NCBI GenBank assembly: GCA_017694215.1
Contig: JADIND010000098.1
Location: forward strand, 1-10,092
DNA length: 10,092 bases
Direction of reading: 5' to 3'
Source of the DNA: Candidatus Scatousia excrementipullorum
GTDB lineage: Bacteria > Cyanobacteriota > Vampirovibrionia > Gastranaerophilales > Gastranaerophilaceae
The position numbers were made by a program, and so were the translations under genes. How positions within the stretch are numbered: position 1 is the first letter of the stretch; every line of letters starts with the position of its first letter. Below, in pieces: positions 1 to 4,661 of the stretch. The notes beneath the pieces were generated by a model, which saw only the letters and a list, made by a program, of their open reading frames with translations, had not been told where the DNA came from and did no database searches.

Positions 1-46
1 GGCTTCATCTGCTCGCTATCCGGACTATCGTCCGTCCGTAAATCCG

Positions 47-60
47 CCCTCGGGCGAGGG
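47..60. repeat. Short palindrome CCCTCG-GG-CGAGGG, copy 1
   Basis: A perfect 6-bp stem with a GG loop. It is identical to the copy at 271-284, and both are followed by a similar A/T-rich tail that ends in ATGC. The two copies are probably fragments of the same dispersed repeat. Confidence 0.7.
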
Positions 61-73
61 AATATTATGCGTC

Positions 74-95
74 ATTGCGGGCTCCGACCCGCAAT
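74..95. repeat. Hairpin module ATTGCGGG / CCCGCAAT, copy 1
   Basis: Perfect 8-bp arms at 74-81 and 88-95 surround a six-base loop. A second version with one mismatch and a five-base loop is at 489-509, and a shorter relative (TGCGG/CCGCA) is at 1569-1585. Recurrence at three places next to the larger repeat marks it as a dispersed module. It has no T-run, so it is not a typical terminator. Confidence 0.65.
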
Positions 96-113
96 CGCAT
101 TACCGCAGCATCC

Positions 114-255
114 TGTCATCCTGAAAGCGTAGAAAAATCAGTTGAGCCTTTTCAGTAATGTAGGTTTTGGTAAACTCTGATTACCGAAACATTTTTGTTG
201 TGGTAAATTTTAATTTACCACAACCTACTGTTCTTTTTTATCCAGTCCGCCCCCT
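114..255. repeat. 142-bp dispersed repeat, copy 1
   Basis: This stretch matches 1595-1736 without gaps and with only two mismatches. It starts TGTCATCCTGAAA and ends TCCAGTCCGCCCCCT. Inside is a 13-bp perfect inverted repeat (arms 197-209 and 212-224, starting GTTGTGGTAAATT) with a two-base loop. An outer pair, GTAGGTT at 160-166 and AACCTAC at 222-228, brackets it. The left end pairs CTGAAA with TTTCAG. No open frame with protein character is present. A high-copy intergenic element or structured RNA/DNA repeat is the best reading. Confidence 0.9.
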
Positions 256-270
256 CACCCTAACCCTCTC

Positions 271-284
271 CCCTCGGGCGAGGG
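271..284. repeat. Short palindrome CCCTCG-GG-CGAGGG, copy 2
   Basis: Identical to 47-60. Here it directly follows the CCCTAACCCTCT motif that ends the 142-bp repeat. This suggests the 47-60 copy is a remnant of another full element lying to the left of the window. Confidence 0.7.
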
Positions 285-488
285 AAAATAATGCCTCCTT
301 TGTAAGGGAAGTGCCGCGTATGCGGGGGAGGGTTTTCCGATACTTTGCAATCGTACAGCAGCCACGGTTAATGTTTCAGAATGACATGGGAAATGGAACA
401 GGCGAACGCAGTGAGCCTTGTGACCCTGCTTCCGTAACGAAGTGAAGGTGAGGTGGCACAAAGTGCCGGAGGTTTTCAATCCTGCGTT

Positions 489-509
489 ATTGTGGGCACG
501 ACCCGCAAT
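489..509. repeat. Hairpin module ATTGTGGG / CCCGCAAT, copy 2
   Basis: Arms 489-496 and 502-509 pair with one G/T mismatch around a five-base loop, matching the module at 74-95. It lies 28 bases beyond the stop codon of the minus-strand regulator. In that transcript it could form a 3' hairpin, but no U-run follows, so a terminator role is not supported. Confidence 0.55.
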
Positions 510-536
510 CTCAGTATTACTTTCTCGGTTTAAAAA

Positions 537-755
537 TTAATTCATCGGGATAAGTGTATTTAAATCAACATCAAGTGCCTTTGCTATTGATATTATTGTA
601 AAAAGCGTCGGATTTCCGGCTCCACGTTCTATTAAATTTACCGTGTCCAGCGAAATGCCGGCTTTTGTCGCAAGATTAAGCTGCGAAATTTTCCGTTTTG
701 CACGCTCAATCCGCATGTTTTTTGCTAATTCATCATAATACTTTTGTATGTCCAT
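537..755 (-). CDS. Small XRE/Cro-type HTH transcriptional regulator
   Basis: This 72-residue protein is essentially one helix-turn-helix domain of the Cro/C1 (XRE) family. Residues 12-67 run from LAKNMRIERAKRKISQ through the recognition helix region GISLDTVNLIERG to NPTLFTIISIAKALDVDLNTL, which is the classic five-helix signature. There is no partner domain, so it probably acts as a dimeric DNA-binding repressor or autoregulator. It diverges from the pseudopilin gene at 866, whose promoter lies between the two, so regulation of that gene is the natural inference. No Shine-Dalgarno precedes the ATG. Instead a TAAAAT hexamer lies exactly six bases upstream (762-767, minus strand), which fits a leaderless mRNA. 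Free-standing regulators of this size also occur in mobile elements and toxin-antitoxin pairs, but no toxin is adjacent. Confidence 0.88.
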   Translation of the reverse strand: MDIQKYYDELAKNMRIERAKRKISQLNLATKAGISLDTVNLIERGAGNPTLFTIISIAKALDVDLNTLIPMN

Positions 756-772
756 TAAATAATTTTAGTATA

Positions 773-800
773 TTGACAACCATTAAATACGTATTATAAT
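773..800 (+). promoter_or_regulatory. Sigma-70 promoter for the pseudopilin gene
   Basis: A perfect TTGACA (773-778) is followed after 16 bp by a perfect TATAAT (795-800). Transcription would start near 807, leaving a leader of about 59 bases. It is the strongest promoter match in the window. On the minus strand the sequence at 793-798 also reads TATAAT, so a divergent promoter for the regulator may overlap it. Confidence 0.8.
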
Positions 801-812
801 CATATTTATACT

Positions 813-822
813 GAATATATTC
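813..822. promoter_or_regulatory. Palindrome GAATATATTC, possible operator
   Basis: A perfect 10-bp palindrome lies just downstream of the predicted start of the pseudopilin transcript, within the 110-bp region between the regulator and the pseudopilin. Its position suits a repressor site for the adjacent HTH protein. The surroundings are so A/T-rich that chance palindromes are likely. Confidence 0.3.
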
Positions 823-865
823 GGTATAATATTTAATATAATCGATATTATGACAAAGGAGGTTT

Positions 866-1561
866 ATGAAAAATACAATCAGACAGGCTTTTACTCTTGC
901 AGAGGTATTGATAACTCTTGGCATAATCGGTATTGTTGCAGCAATGACGCTCCCTGGTGTAATGACAGATTATAAAAAGAAAGAAATTCCTGTAAGATTG
1001 TTGAAATTTTCTTCCACGCTTCAAAACGCATTTAATCTTGCAACAATAGATTACGGGTCTTCTGTAAATTGGAATTTTCCGTCAATGCAAAATGATCCGG
1101 ATCAGACAAATCTTTTTGTAAATACGTATATATTCCCGTATTTGACCGGATTGCGAGCCTGTGATGCTGATGAGAAAAAATGTCAGCGAATAGCCAAAAG
1201 TTTGTACGGAGGTAATGGAAACGATAGAATGCCGGTATATATTTTCAGTGACGGCAGTTGTTTTGGTATGATTACCGGCGGTAGTTCGGATTTAGCTTCC
1301 CAGCTTCATTTTATTTATGACTATAATTGTCTTGGCAAGCCTAATGAATATGATAAAGATATTTTTACATTTTATTTAAGACAGAGAGAGGGGAAGGCTC
1401 CTAAATTATACGCAGGGAATTTTCCGGTATTAAATGCACATTCCAGACAGGATTTTTTGGAACTTTGCAAAAATCATGAATCTACCCATCATAGCGGAAT
1501 CTGTGCAGCTCTGATAGAATATGACGGATGGGAAATCAGGGACGATTATCCGTGGTTGTAA
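866..1561 (+). CDS. Type II/IV secretion-type pseudopilin (prepilin-like protein)
   Basis: This 231-residue exported protein has a class III prepilin signal: a short basic leader (MKNTIRQA), cleavage before Phe9, Glu13 at mature position +5, and the hydrophobic helix at 10-34 that anchors pilins. Alanine rather than glycine precedes the cleavage site. The globular part has six cysteines (99, 106, 132, 155, 201, 213), enough for three disulfides. A segment at 151-169 (YDYNCLGKPNEYDKDIFTF) resembles the Asp/Asn-rich loop of GspG-like pseudopilins. The tail ends in GWEIRDDYPW. A prepilin peptidase (PilD/GspO) would mature it, and it would then sit in the membrane or a pseudopilus. AAAGGAGG at 855-862 fixes the start, although GGAGG is only 3 bases from the ATG. 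No other pilus genes are near, so it is probably one of several scattered minor pseudopilins. Confidence 0.9.
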   Translation: MKNTIRQAFTLAEVLITLGIIGIVAAMTLPGVMTDYKKKEIPVRLLKFSSTLQNAFNLATIDYGSSVNWNFPSMQNDPDQTNLFVNTYIFPYLTGLRACDADEKKCQRIAKSLYGGNGNDRMPVYIFSDGSCFGMITGGSSDLASQLHFIYDYNCLGKPNEYDKDIFTFYLRQREGKAPKLYAGNFPVLNAHSRQDFLELCKNHESTHHSGICAALIEYDGWEIRDDYPWL

Positions 1562-1594
1562 AAGTCTTTGCGGATTTGACCCGCAGCCGCCCCA

Positions 1595-1736
1595 TGTCAT
1601 CCTGAAAGCGTAGAAAAATCAGTTGAGACTTTTCAGTAATGTAGGTTTTGGTAATCTCTGATTACCGAAACATTTTTGTTGTGGTAAATTTTAATTTACC
1701 ACAACCTACTGTTCTTTTTTATCCAGTCCGCCCCCT
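1595..1736. repeat. 142-bp dispersed repeat, copy 2
   Basis: The direct-orientation partner of 114-255, with two mismatches in 142 bases. One of them (A to T at about 1655) turns the imperfect GGTAAAC/GATTACC pair of copy 1 into a perfect GGTAATC-TCT-GATTACC hairpin. That suggests the folded form is favoured. The 13-bp inverted repeat with a two-base loop is kept unchanged (1678-1690 and 1693-1705). The copy starts 34 bases after the pseudopilin stop. Confidence 0.9.
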
Positions 1737-1738
1737 AT

Positions 1739-1762
1739 CCCTAACCCTCTCCCTAACCCTCT
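1739..1762. repeat. Tandem duplication of CCCTAACCCTCT
   Basis: Two perfect head-to-tail copies of a 12-mer (1739-1750 and 1751-1762) stand where the first repeat copy has a single CCCTAACCCTCT. This points to slippage-type expansion at the right edge of the element. Confidence 0.8.
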
Positions 1763-1772
1763 CCCCAAAAAG

Positions 1773-1820
1773 GGGCGAGGGCTTTGCTGACCTTATTTCA
1801 TCATGTAAGACCCCTCGCCC
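1773..1820. repeat. Inverted repeat GGGCGAGGG / CCCTCGCCC
   Basis: Perfect 9-bp arms at 1773-1781 and 1812-1820 are separated by 30 bases. A pyrimidine-rich stretch follows, without a clean T-run. As RNA it could form a stem between the pseudopilin and the polyprenyl synthase, but the long loop makes it a poor intrinsic terminator. It may be the closing stem of the repeat element. Confidence 0.5.
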
Positions 1821-1842
1821 TTCATTTAATTATCCTCTTTTA

Positions 1843-1851
1843 TGTTATTAT
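1843..1851 (+). promoter_or_regulatory. Extended -10 promoter, predicted leaderless start
   Basis: TGT-TATTAT is an extended -10 element whose last base lies six bases before the ATG at 1858, placing the predicted transcription start on the A of the start codon. Only a weak -35 (TTCATT, 1821-1826) is present, which is tolerated by extended -10 promoters. No Shine-Dalgarno precedes the gene. The same layout recurs at 6393-6401. Confidence 0.5.
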
Positions 1852-1857
1852 ATTTCT

Positions 1858-2727
1858 ATGTTTAATGCGGAATGTTACGAAAAAATTTCAGGAATTGTAA
1901 GAGGAGATATTGAAAATATAGAAAATTTGCTTGCATCGGTTGTTCCTTTGGATAACATGCTTTGTAAAAGTATTGTGGATTTTCTGTCGTCTTCTTCAAA
2001 AAGGATACGTTCCGTTCTGGCTTTGTTATATCTTAGAGCCGGCGGGTTTTCAATTAATCAGGAAGTTTATAAAATTTTGGCCCTCACAGAACTTATTCAT
2101 AATGCCTCTTTGATTCATGATGATGTTATTGATAACGACCTTATAAGACGCAATGAACAGTCGCTCAATGCAAAATACAACAATAAAATGGCTGTTATTT
2201 CAGGGGATTACATGCTGGGAATAGTAATGAAAAAGTTGACGGATTTAAGAAAAATTGAATTGTTTGAAATTTTTTCTAAAACTATTAATCATATGTGCGA
2301 AGGTGAAATTATCCAGTATGTGAATCTTAACTTGATTCCTTCCATGGATGAATATATTGAAAAAACTTATAAAAAAACGGGAGCTTTGTTTGAATCCGCT
2401 CTTGTCGCCGCCAATTTTGCAGTTAGCGGAGAGATTGACTTTAATGCCGCAGAATTCGGCAAAAATTTCGGGATTGCTTTTCAAATAAATGATGATTTAA
2501 AAAATGTTCTTGACGGGGCAAAAGATGTTAAAGACGGTATTTATAATGCTCCGGTTATTTTTTCCGGCGGAAAAAATGTTACGGAGGCAGGTATTGAAAA
2601 AACAAAGATTTTATTGAATAATTATTTAGAAAATACCCGTAAGTATATCGAAAATTTTGAAAATAATGTGTATAAGTCAAAGATTTTGGAGCTTTTAGAG
2701 TTATTCAATGGATACAGAGTTGATTAA
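1858..2727 (+). CDS. Polyprenyl diphosphate synthase-like (trans-isoprenyl synthase)
   Basis: This 289-residue protein belongs to the trans-isoprenyl diphosphate synthase family, which condenses isopentenyl diphosphate onto an allylic primer to make chains for quinones or other lipids. Visible landmarks are KRIR at 48-51 (the usual substrate-binding GGKRxRP, here SSKRIRS), the first Asp-rich motif HDDVID with D88, D89 and D92, the following RR at 97-98, KTGALFESA at 173-181, and FQINDDLKNVLD at 208-219. The second Asp-rich motif is degenerate: the third acid is Asn216. The protein is shorter than the usual 300-330 residues and lacks the canonical GKxTLP segment (here DGIYNAPVIF). An upstream in-frame ATG at 1648 would add 70 residues that merely translate the intergenic repeat, so 1858 is preferred. 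The gene overlaps the signal peptidase gene by 20 bp, implying translational coupling. Chain length and activity cannot be assigned. Confidence 0.85.
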   Translation: MFNAECYEKISGIVRGDIENIENLLASVVPLDNMLCKSIVDFLSSSSKRIRSVLALLYLRAGGFSINQEVYKILALTELIHNASLIHDDVIDNDLIRRNEQSLNAKYNNKMAVISGDYMLGIVMKKLTDLRKIELFEIFSKTINHMCEGEIIQYVNLNLIPSMDEYIEKTYKKTGALFESALVAANFAVSGEIDFNAAEFGKNFGIAFQINDDLKNVLDGAKDVKDGIYNAPVIFSGGKNVTEAGIEKTKILLNNYLENTRKYIENFENNVYKSKILELLELFNGYRVD

Positions 2728-3376
2728 AAATAAATTTACTCAATGGTACGAAAAAAACAAACCCGCTATAAAAGAAACTGTAGAAACAGTGGTTTTTGTT
2801 GTGGTAATGGTTATTATAATAAGGTTTTTTGTTGGCGAAATCCGCTGGATTCCGTCAGGTTCGATGAAGCCGACATTGATTGAAGGCGACAGAATTTTTG
2901 TGGAAAGATTTTCAAGATTTTATTCTACTCCGAAACGCGGAGATATTATGGTTTTTTACCCTCCGTTTGAAAAGTTGAAATATACACCGGTTAAAGTTTT
3001 TGCCCGTTTGACAGGATTTTTCTGCAAAGATATTGCCTATATTAAGCGGGTTGTAGGCCTTCCGGGTGATAAATACGAGATTAAGCCCGATGAATACGGG
3101 AAATATACGGTTTATATTAATGATAAACCGCTTAACGAACCTTATATAAAAAGTCCGTACGATTACACCCCGTGTACCGAGGCAATGAATTGCGGGCCTG
3201 CAGTTATTCCGGAAGGTCATTATCTTATGCTGGGCGATAACAGAGGAAATTCTCAGGACGGAAGATACTGGGGGCTTTTGCCGCAAGACAGATTTATCGG
3301 TAAAGCTGTTTTTTTATTCTGGCCTTTTACAAGAGCAAAAATGCTTACGGGACAACAGGATAATTATAAAGAATAA
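2708..3376 (+). CDS. lepB: Signal peptidase I
   Basis: Signal peptidase I removes the signal peptides of Sec/Tat-exported proteins at the outer face of the cytoplasmic membrane. The 222-residue sequence has one N-terminal membrane segment (26-42) and the S26 family boxes: PSGSMKPTL with nucleophile Ser52, RGDIMVF at 77-83, YIKRVVGLPGD with general base Lys113, and the box E motif GDNRGNSQDGRYWG at 176-189. Box E has Gly185 where the Escherichia coli enzyme has Ser (DSR), a minor change. The nucleophile and lysine are both intact, so it should be active. An extra loop with three cysteines (106, 156, 162) sits between the boxes. The ATG lies inside the end of the preceding polyprenyl synthase gene (20-bp overlap), so the two form one operon. 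Several proteins encoded nearby carry N-terminal signal peptides that this enzyme could process. Confidence 0.96.
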   Translation: MDTELIKNKFTQWYEKNKPAIKETVETVVFVVVMVIIIRFFVGEIRWIPSGSMKPTLIEGDRIFVERFSRFYSTPKRGDIMVFYPPFEKLKYTPVKVFARLTGFFCKDIAYIKRVVGLPGDKYEIKPDEYGKYTVYINDKPLNEPYIKSPYDYTPCTEAMNCGPAVIPEGHYLMLGDNRGNSQDGRYWGLLPQDRFIGKAVFLFWPFTRAKMLTGQQDNYKE

Positions 3377-3401
3377 TTACAAATTTTTCCCGCGTAAAAA
3401 G

Positions 3402-3451
3402 AGAATATTCCGCAAAAACAGAATTTCATATATTTATACTAGCAATATTCT
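3402..3451. repeat. Inverted repeat AGAATATT / AATATTCT
   Basis: Perfect 8-bp arms (3402-3409 and 3444-3451) lie 34 bases apart in the region after the signal peptidase gene and just upstream of the next promoter. It may be a regulatory site or a weak hairpin. The A/T-rich background makes chance plausible. Confidence 0.25.
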
Positions 3452-3462
3452 GAAAAATGTTA

Positions 3463-3479
3463 TATAATAGGAATATAAT
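3463..3479 (+). promoter_or_regulatory. Candidate -10 boxes for the 3531 gene
   Basis: Two perfect TATAAT hexamers lie at 3463-3468 and 3474-3479. No good -35 precedes either one. Transcription from them would give leaders of about 45-57 bases containing the AAAAGGA ribosome-binding site at 3516-3522. Which of the two is used cannot be decided from sequence. Confidence 0.45.
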
Positions 3480-3530
3480 ATTTGATTAAAATGAAAAAAT
3501 CATTAAGCTAGAGAGAAAAGGATGACAAAG

Positions 3531-4340
3531 ATGAATAAGAAATTAGTATTGTTATTAGCGGCGATATTTCTGACAGGTGCTGCCGGCATTGATGTTCCTG
3601 CTATGGCTGTATCGGGTCCGTTCGGATACGATTTGCAAAAAGATATTCACAGAAATAAAAACAAAGAAAAAGAACAGAAGAAGAATGCAGAACAAAATGC
3701 TGATAAAAACAAAGCAGCTGAACCGGTAAATACAAATGTTACGGATGACGATATATTTGTTTCTTCCATAGCATTTAACAAAGCTTATTATCCGAATGCA
3801 TCTATGAAAAGTGCGGTTATAAAGTATAAAAAAGGCAACTATACCGGAAGCCTTCAGGAATTATATACTTTAGTAAAGAAAAATCCGCAGGATGCTCTGG
3901 CTTATTATTACGTAGGTATGGCATATACAAAAATCGGTGCAGCAGAACCTGCAAAAGCCGCATATCAGAAGGTTATAAATCTTAGCAACAATCAGGTTCT
4001 TGTTGACTATGCTACCCGCGGCAGAAACTGTCTGACAGACGGTATTTCATGTGCTGCAGGCGGATTGGCAATCGGTGAAGGTGACGGCGAAGATATGACA
4101 GATTTGGATAAATTCATTGCCGCTCCTTACGGAAACGGTATGTCGCCTGAGATGACCGAACAGTATAAGCAGCAGCAGCTTAATGCTATTCAGAATAAAA
4201 TTAACAACGGCAAAACTTTGAGTCCTGATGATGTTCAGAGATTGAAAGATCTCCAGAATAACAAATCGGAAGTTTTGACCGGAAACTTAATCGCAATGGC
4301 TGACGGTGAAAAAAAAAGCCTTCAAATAAAGAAGTATTAG
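3531..4340 (+). CDS. Secreted TPR-like protein, N-terminal part ending after an A9 tract
   Basis: As read, this is a 269-residue exported protein. The signal peptide covers residues 1-26 (hydrophobic LVLLLAAIFLTGAAGI, likely cleavage AMA^VSG). A Lys/Asn/Glu-rich linker spans 38-66. A TPR-like pair of helices spans about 93-165 (KYKKGNYTGSLQELYTLVKKNP, then ALAYYYVGMAYTKIGAAEPAKAAYQKVI). A Gln/Asn-rich helical part follows (205-245). The ATG at 3531 is chosen because AAGGA lies eight bases before it; the ATG at 3522 overlaps that site. The frame breaks right after GEKK at a run of nine A (4309-4317) and stops at 4340 with the odd tail SLQIKKY, while convincing coding continues in the -1 frame to 4657. 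The intact protein is therefore probably 375 residues. The function is unknown; TPR helices usually mediate protein contacts, here outside the cytoplasm. Confidence 0.82.
   Translation: MNKKLVLLLAAIFLTGAAGIDVPAMAVSGPFGYDLQKDIHRNKNKEKEQKKNAEQNADKNKAAEPVNTNVTDDDIFVSSIAFNKAYYPNASMKSAVIKYKKGNYTGSLQELYTLVKKNPQDALAYYYVGMAYTKIGAAEPAKAAYQKVINLSNNQVLVDYATRGRNCLTDGISCAAGGLAIGEGDGEDMTDLDKFIAAPYGNGMSPEMTEQYKQQQLNAIQNKINNGKTLSPDDVQRLKDLQNNKSEVLTGNLIAMADGEKKSLQIKKY
4309..4317 (+). other. A9 slippery tract at the frame switch
   Basis: Nine consecutive A lie where coding passes from frame 0 to -1. In frame 0 the codons are GAA AAA AAA AGC, which contains the heptamer A AAA AAA, a known type of -1 slippery sequence; such runs also promote polymerase slippage. 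One extra A would fuse the two frames. A weak CTTC/GAAG stem (4320-4323 and 4331-4334) follows. A real frameshift, a programmed one and a one-base sequencing or assembly error all fit. Confidence 0.7.
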
Positions 4341-4657
4341 AAGCTATTGATGTTCTGAAGCGTGCAGGGGTGAATATTTCAGCAGAAACTTATCCCGCAA
4401 ATATACCGTCTGAATCCCAGTCAGCTCCGGTTCAGCAGATGAATTACACACCTGATCCTCAAATTCAGCAGATGACAATGATGTTGAACGGCGGTAATAA
4501 CGGTTACAATGATCCGATGATGAACATGCTGCCTTATATGATGAAAAATGAGGGGAAAAATATTGACCCGCAGGTTATGCAGGCAATCATGACAAATTCT
4601 ATGCTCAACAGCATTAACGGTATGAATAATTTTAACAATAATAACAACAATTATTAA
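4319..4657 (+). CDS. Continuation of the 3531 gene in the -1 frame (Met/Asn/Gln-rich C-terminal part)
   Basis: Reading in the -1 frame from the A9 tract gives 112 residues. They begin PSNKEVLEAIDVLKRAGVNI, a regular amphipathic stretch that continues the preceding helices, followed by a Pro/Gln/Met-rich linker. The end is low-complexity and Met/Asn-rich (NGGNNGYNDPMMNMLPYMM, then an Asn run with terminal Tyr). A GTG at 4370 could serve as a separate start, but it has no Shine-Dalgarno and would discard the well-formed helix upstream. A continuation of the secreted protein is therefore favoured over an independent gene. The stop lies only four bases before the next ATG (4662), whereas the frame-0 stop lies more than 300 bases away. 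No domain is recognised, and no function is assigned. Confidence 0.65.
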   Translation, partial: PSNKEVLEAIDVLKRAGVNISAETYPANIPSESQSAPVQQMNYTPDPQIQQMTMMLNGGNNGYNDPMMNMLPYMMKNEGKNIDPQVMQAIMTNSMLNSINGMNNFNNNNNNY

Positions 4658-4661
4658 TCTT

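Larger units (their letters stand above)
114..386. mobile_element. Possible MITE-like element with short terminal inverted repeats
   Basis: The block begins with TGTCATCCTGAAA at 114-126 and ends with TTTCAGAATGACA at 374-386. These are inverted repeats matching at 12 of 13 bases, and they delimit 273 bp with no transposase gene. The first 142 bp are the dispersed repeat. No clear target-site duplication is visible in the flanks. The second copy (1595-1736) lacks a recognisable right end, so the boundaries are uncertain. The inverted ends could also come from two adjacent repeat units in opposite orientation. Confidence 0.35.
1..532. other. Gene-free repeat mosaic
   Basis: No credible gene lies here. 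The stretch is richer in G and C than the neighbouring genes and is built from short inverted repeats. The hairpin CCCTCGGGCGAGGG occurs twice (47-60 and 271-284). An ATTGCGGG/CCCGCAAT hairpin occurs at 74-95, with a one-mismatch version at 489-509. GGCAC/GTGCC with an AAA loop sits at 455-467. The first copy of the 142-bp repeat is at 114-255. Open frames of 70-90 codons cross the region on both strands, but they translate palindromes and contain Pro/Arg/Ser-rich strings with no domain. The same palindromic style recurs at 1562-1857 and 9955-10041, so this looks like accumulated dispersed repeats rather than decayed coding sequence. Confidence 0.7.
1562..1857. other. Repeat-filled intergenic region
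   Basis: The 296 bases between the pseudopilin stop and the start of the polyprenyl synthase hold, in order: a short TGCGG/CCGCA hairpin (1569-1585), the second 142-bp repeat (1595-1736), a tandem 12-mer (1739-1762), a CCCC/GGGG hairpin with a five-A loop (1763-1775), a 9-bp long-loop inverted repeat (1773-1820) and the promoter of the downstream gene. Nothing in it looks like coding sequence. An open frame from 1648 runs through it into the downstream gene by chance. Confidence 0.75.

Noticed and set aside
167..445. Open frame of 92 codons on the plus strand
   Set aside because: It translates the 142-bp repeat and adjoining palindromes. The same N-terminal peptide arises from repeat copy 2. 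There is no ribosome-binding site and no domain.
255..479. Open frame of 74 codons on the minus strand
   Set aside because: It lies over the same palindromic mosaic and has low-complexity Pro/Arg/Ser content without a start signal.
733..924. Minus-strand frame upstream of the regulator
   Set aside because: It runs through the divergent promoter region and the start of the pseudopilin. Its composition (Tyr/Asn/Ile) reflects A/T-rich non-coding DNA.
537..1561. Toxin-antitoxin pair formed by the XRE protein and the divergent gene
   Set aside because: The divergent gene is clearly a pseudopilin with a signal and a pilin helix. No toxin-like protein is adjacent to the regulator.
1569..1585. Intrinsic terminator after the pseudopilin
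   Set aside because: The stem is only five base pairs and no T-run follows.
114..1736. CRISPR array or integron-type array
   Set aside because: The repeats are too long, too few and separated by whole genes. There are no spacer-sized intervals and no cas or integrase gene.
2912..3286. 124-codon minus-strand frame inside the signal peptidase gene
   Set aside because: It is fully covered by the well-supported lepB gene, is antisense to its catalytic motifs and shows no domain.
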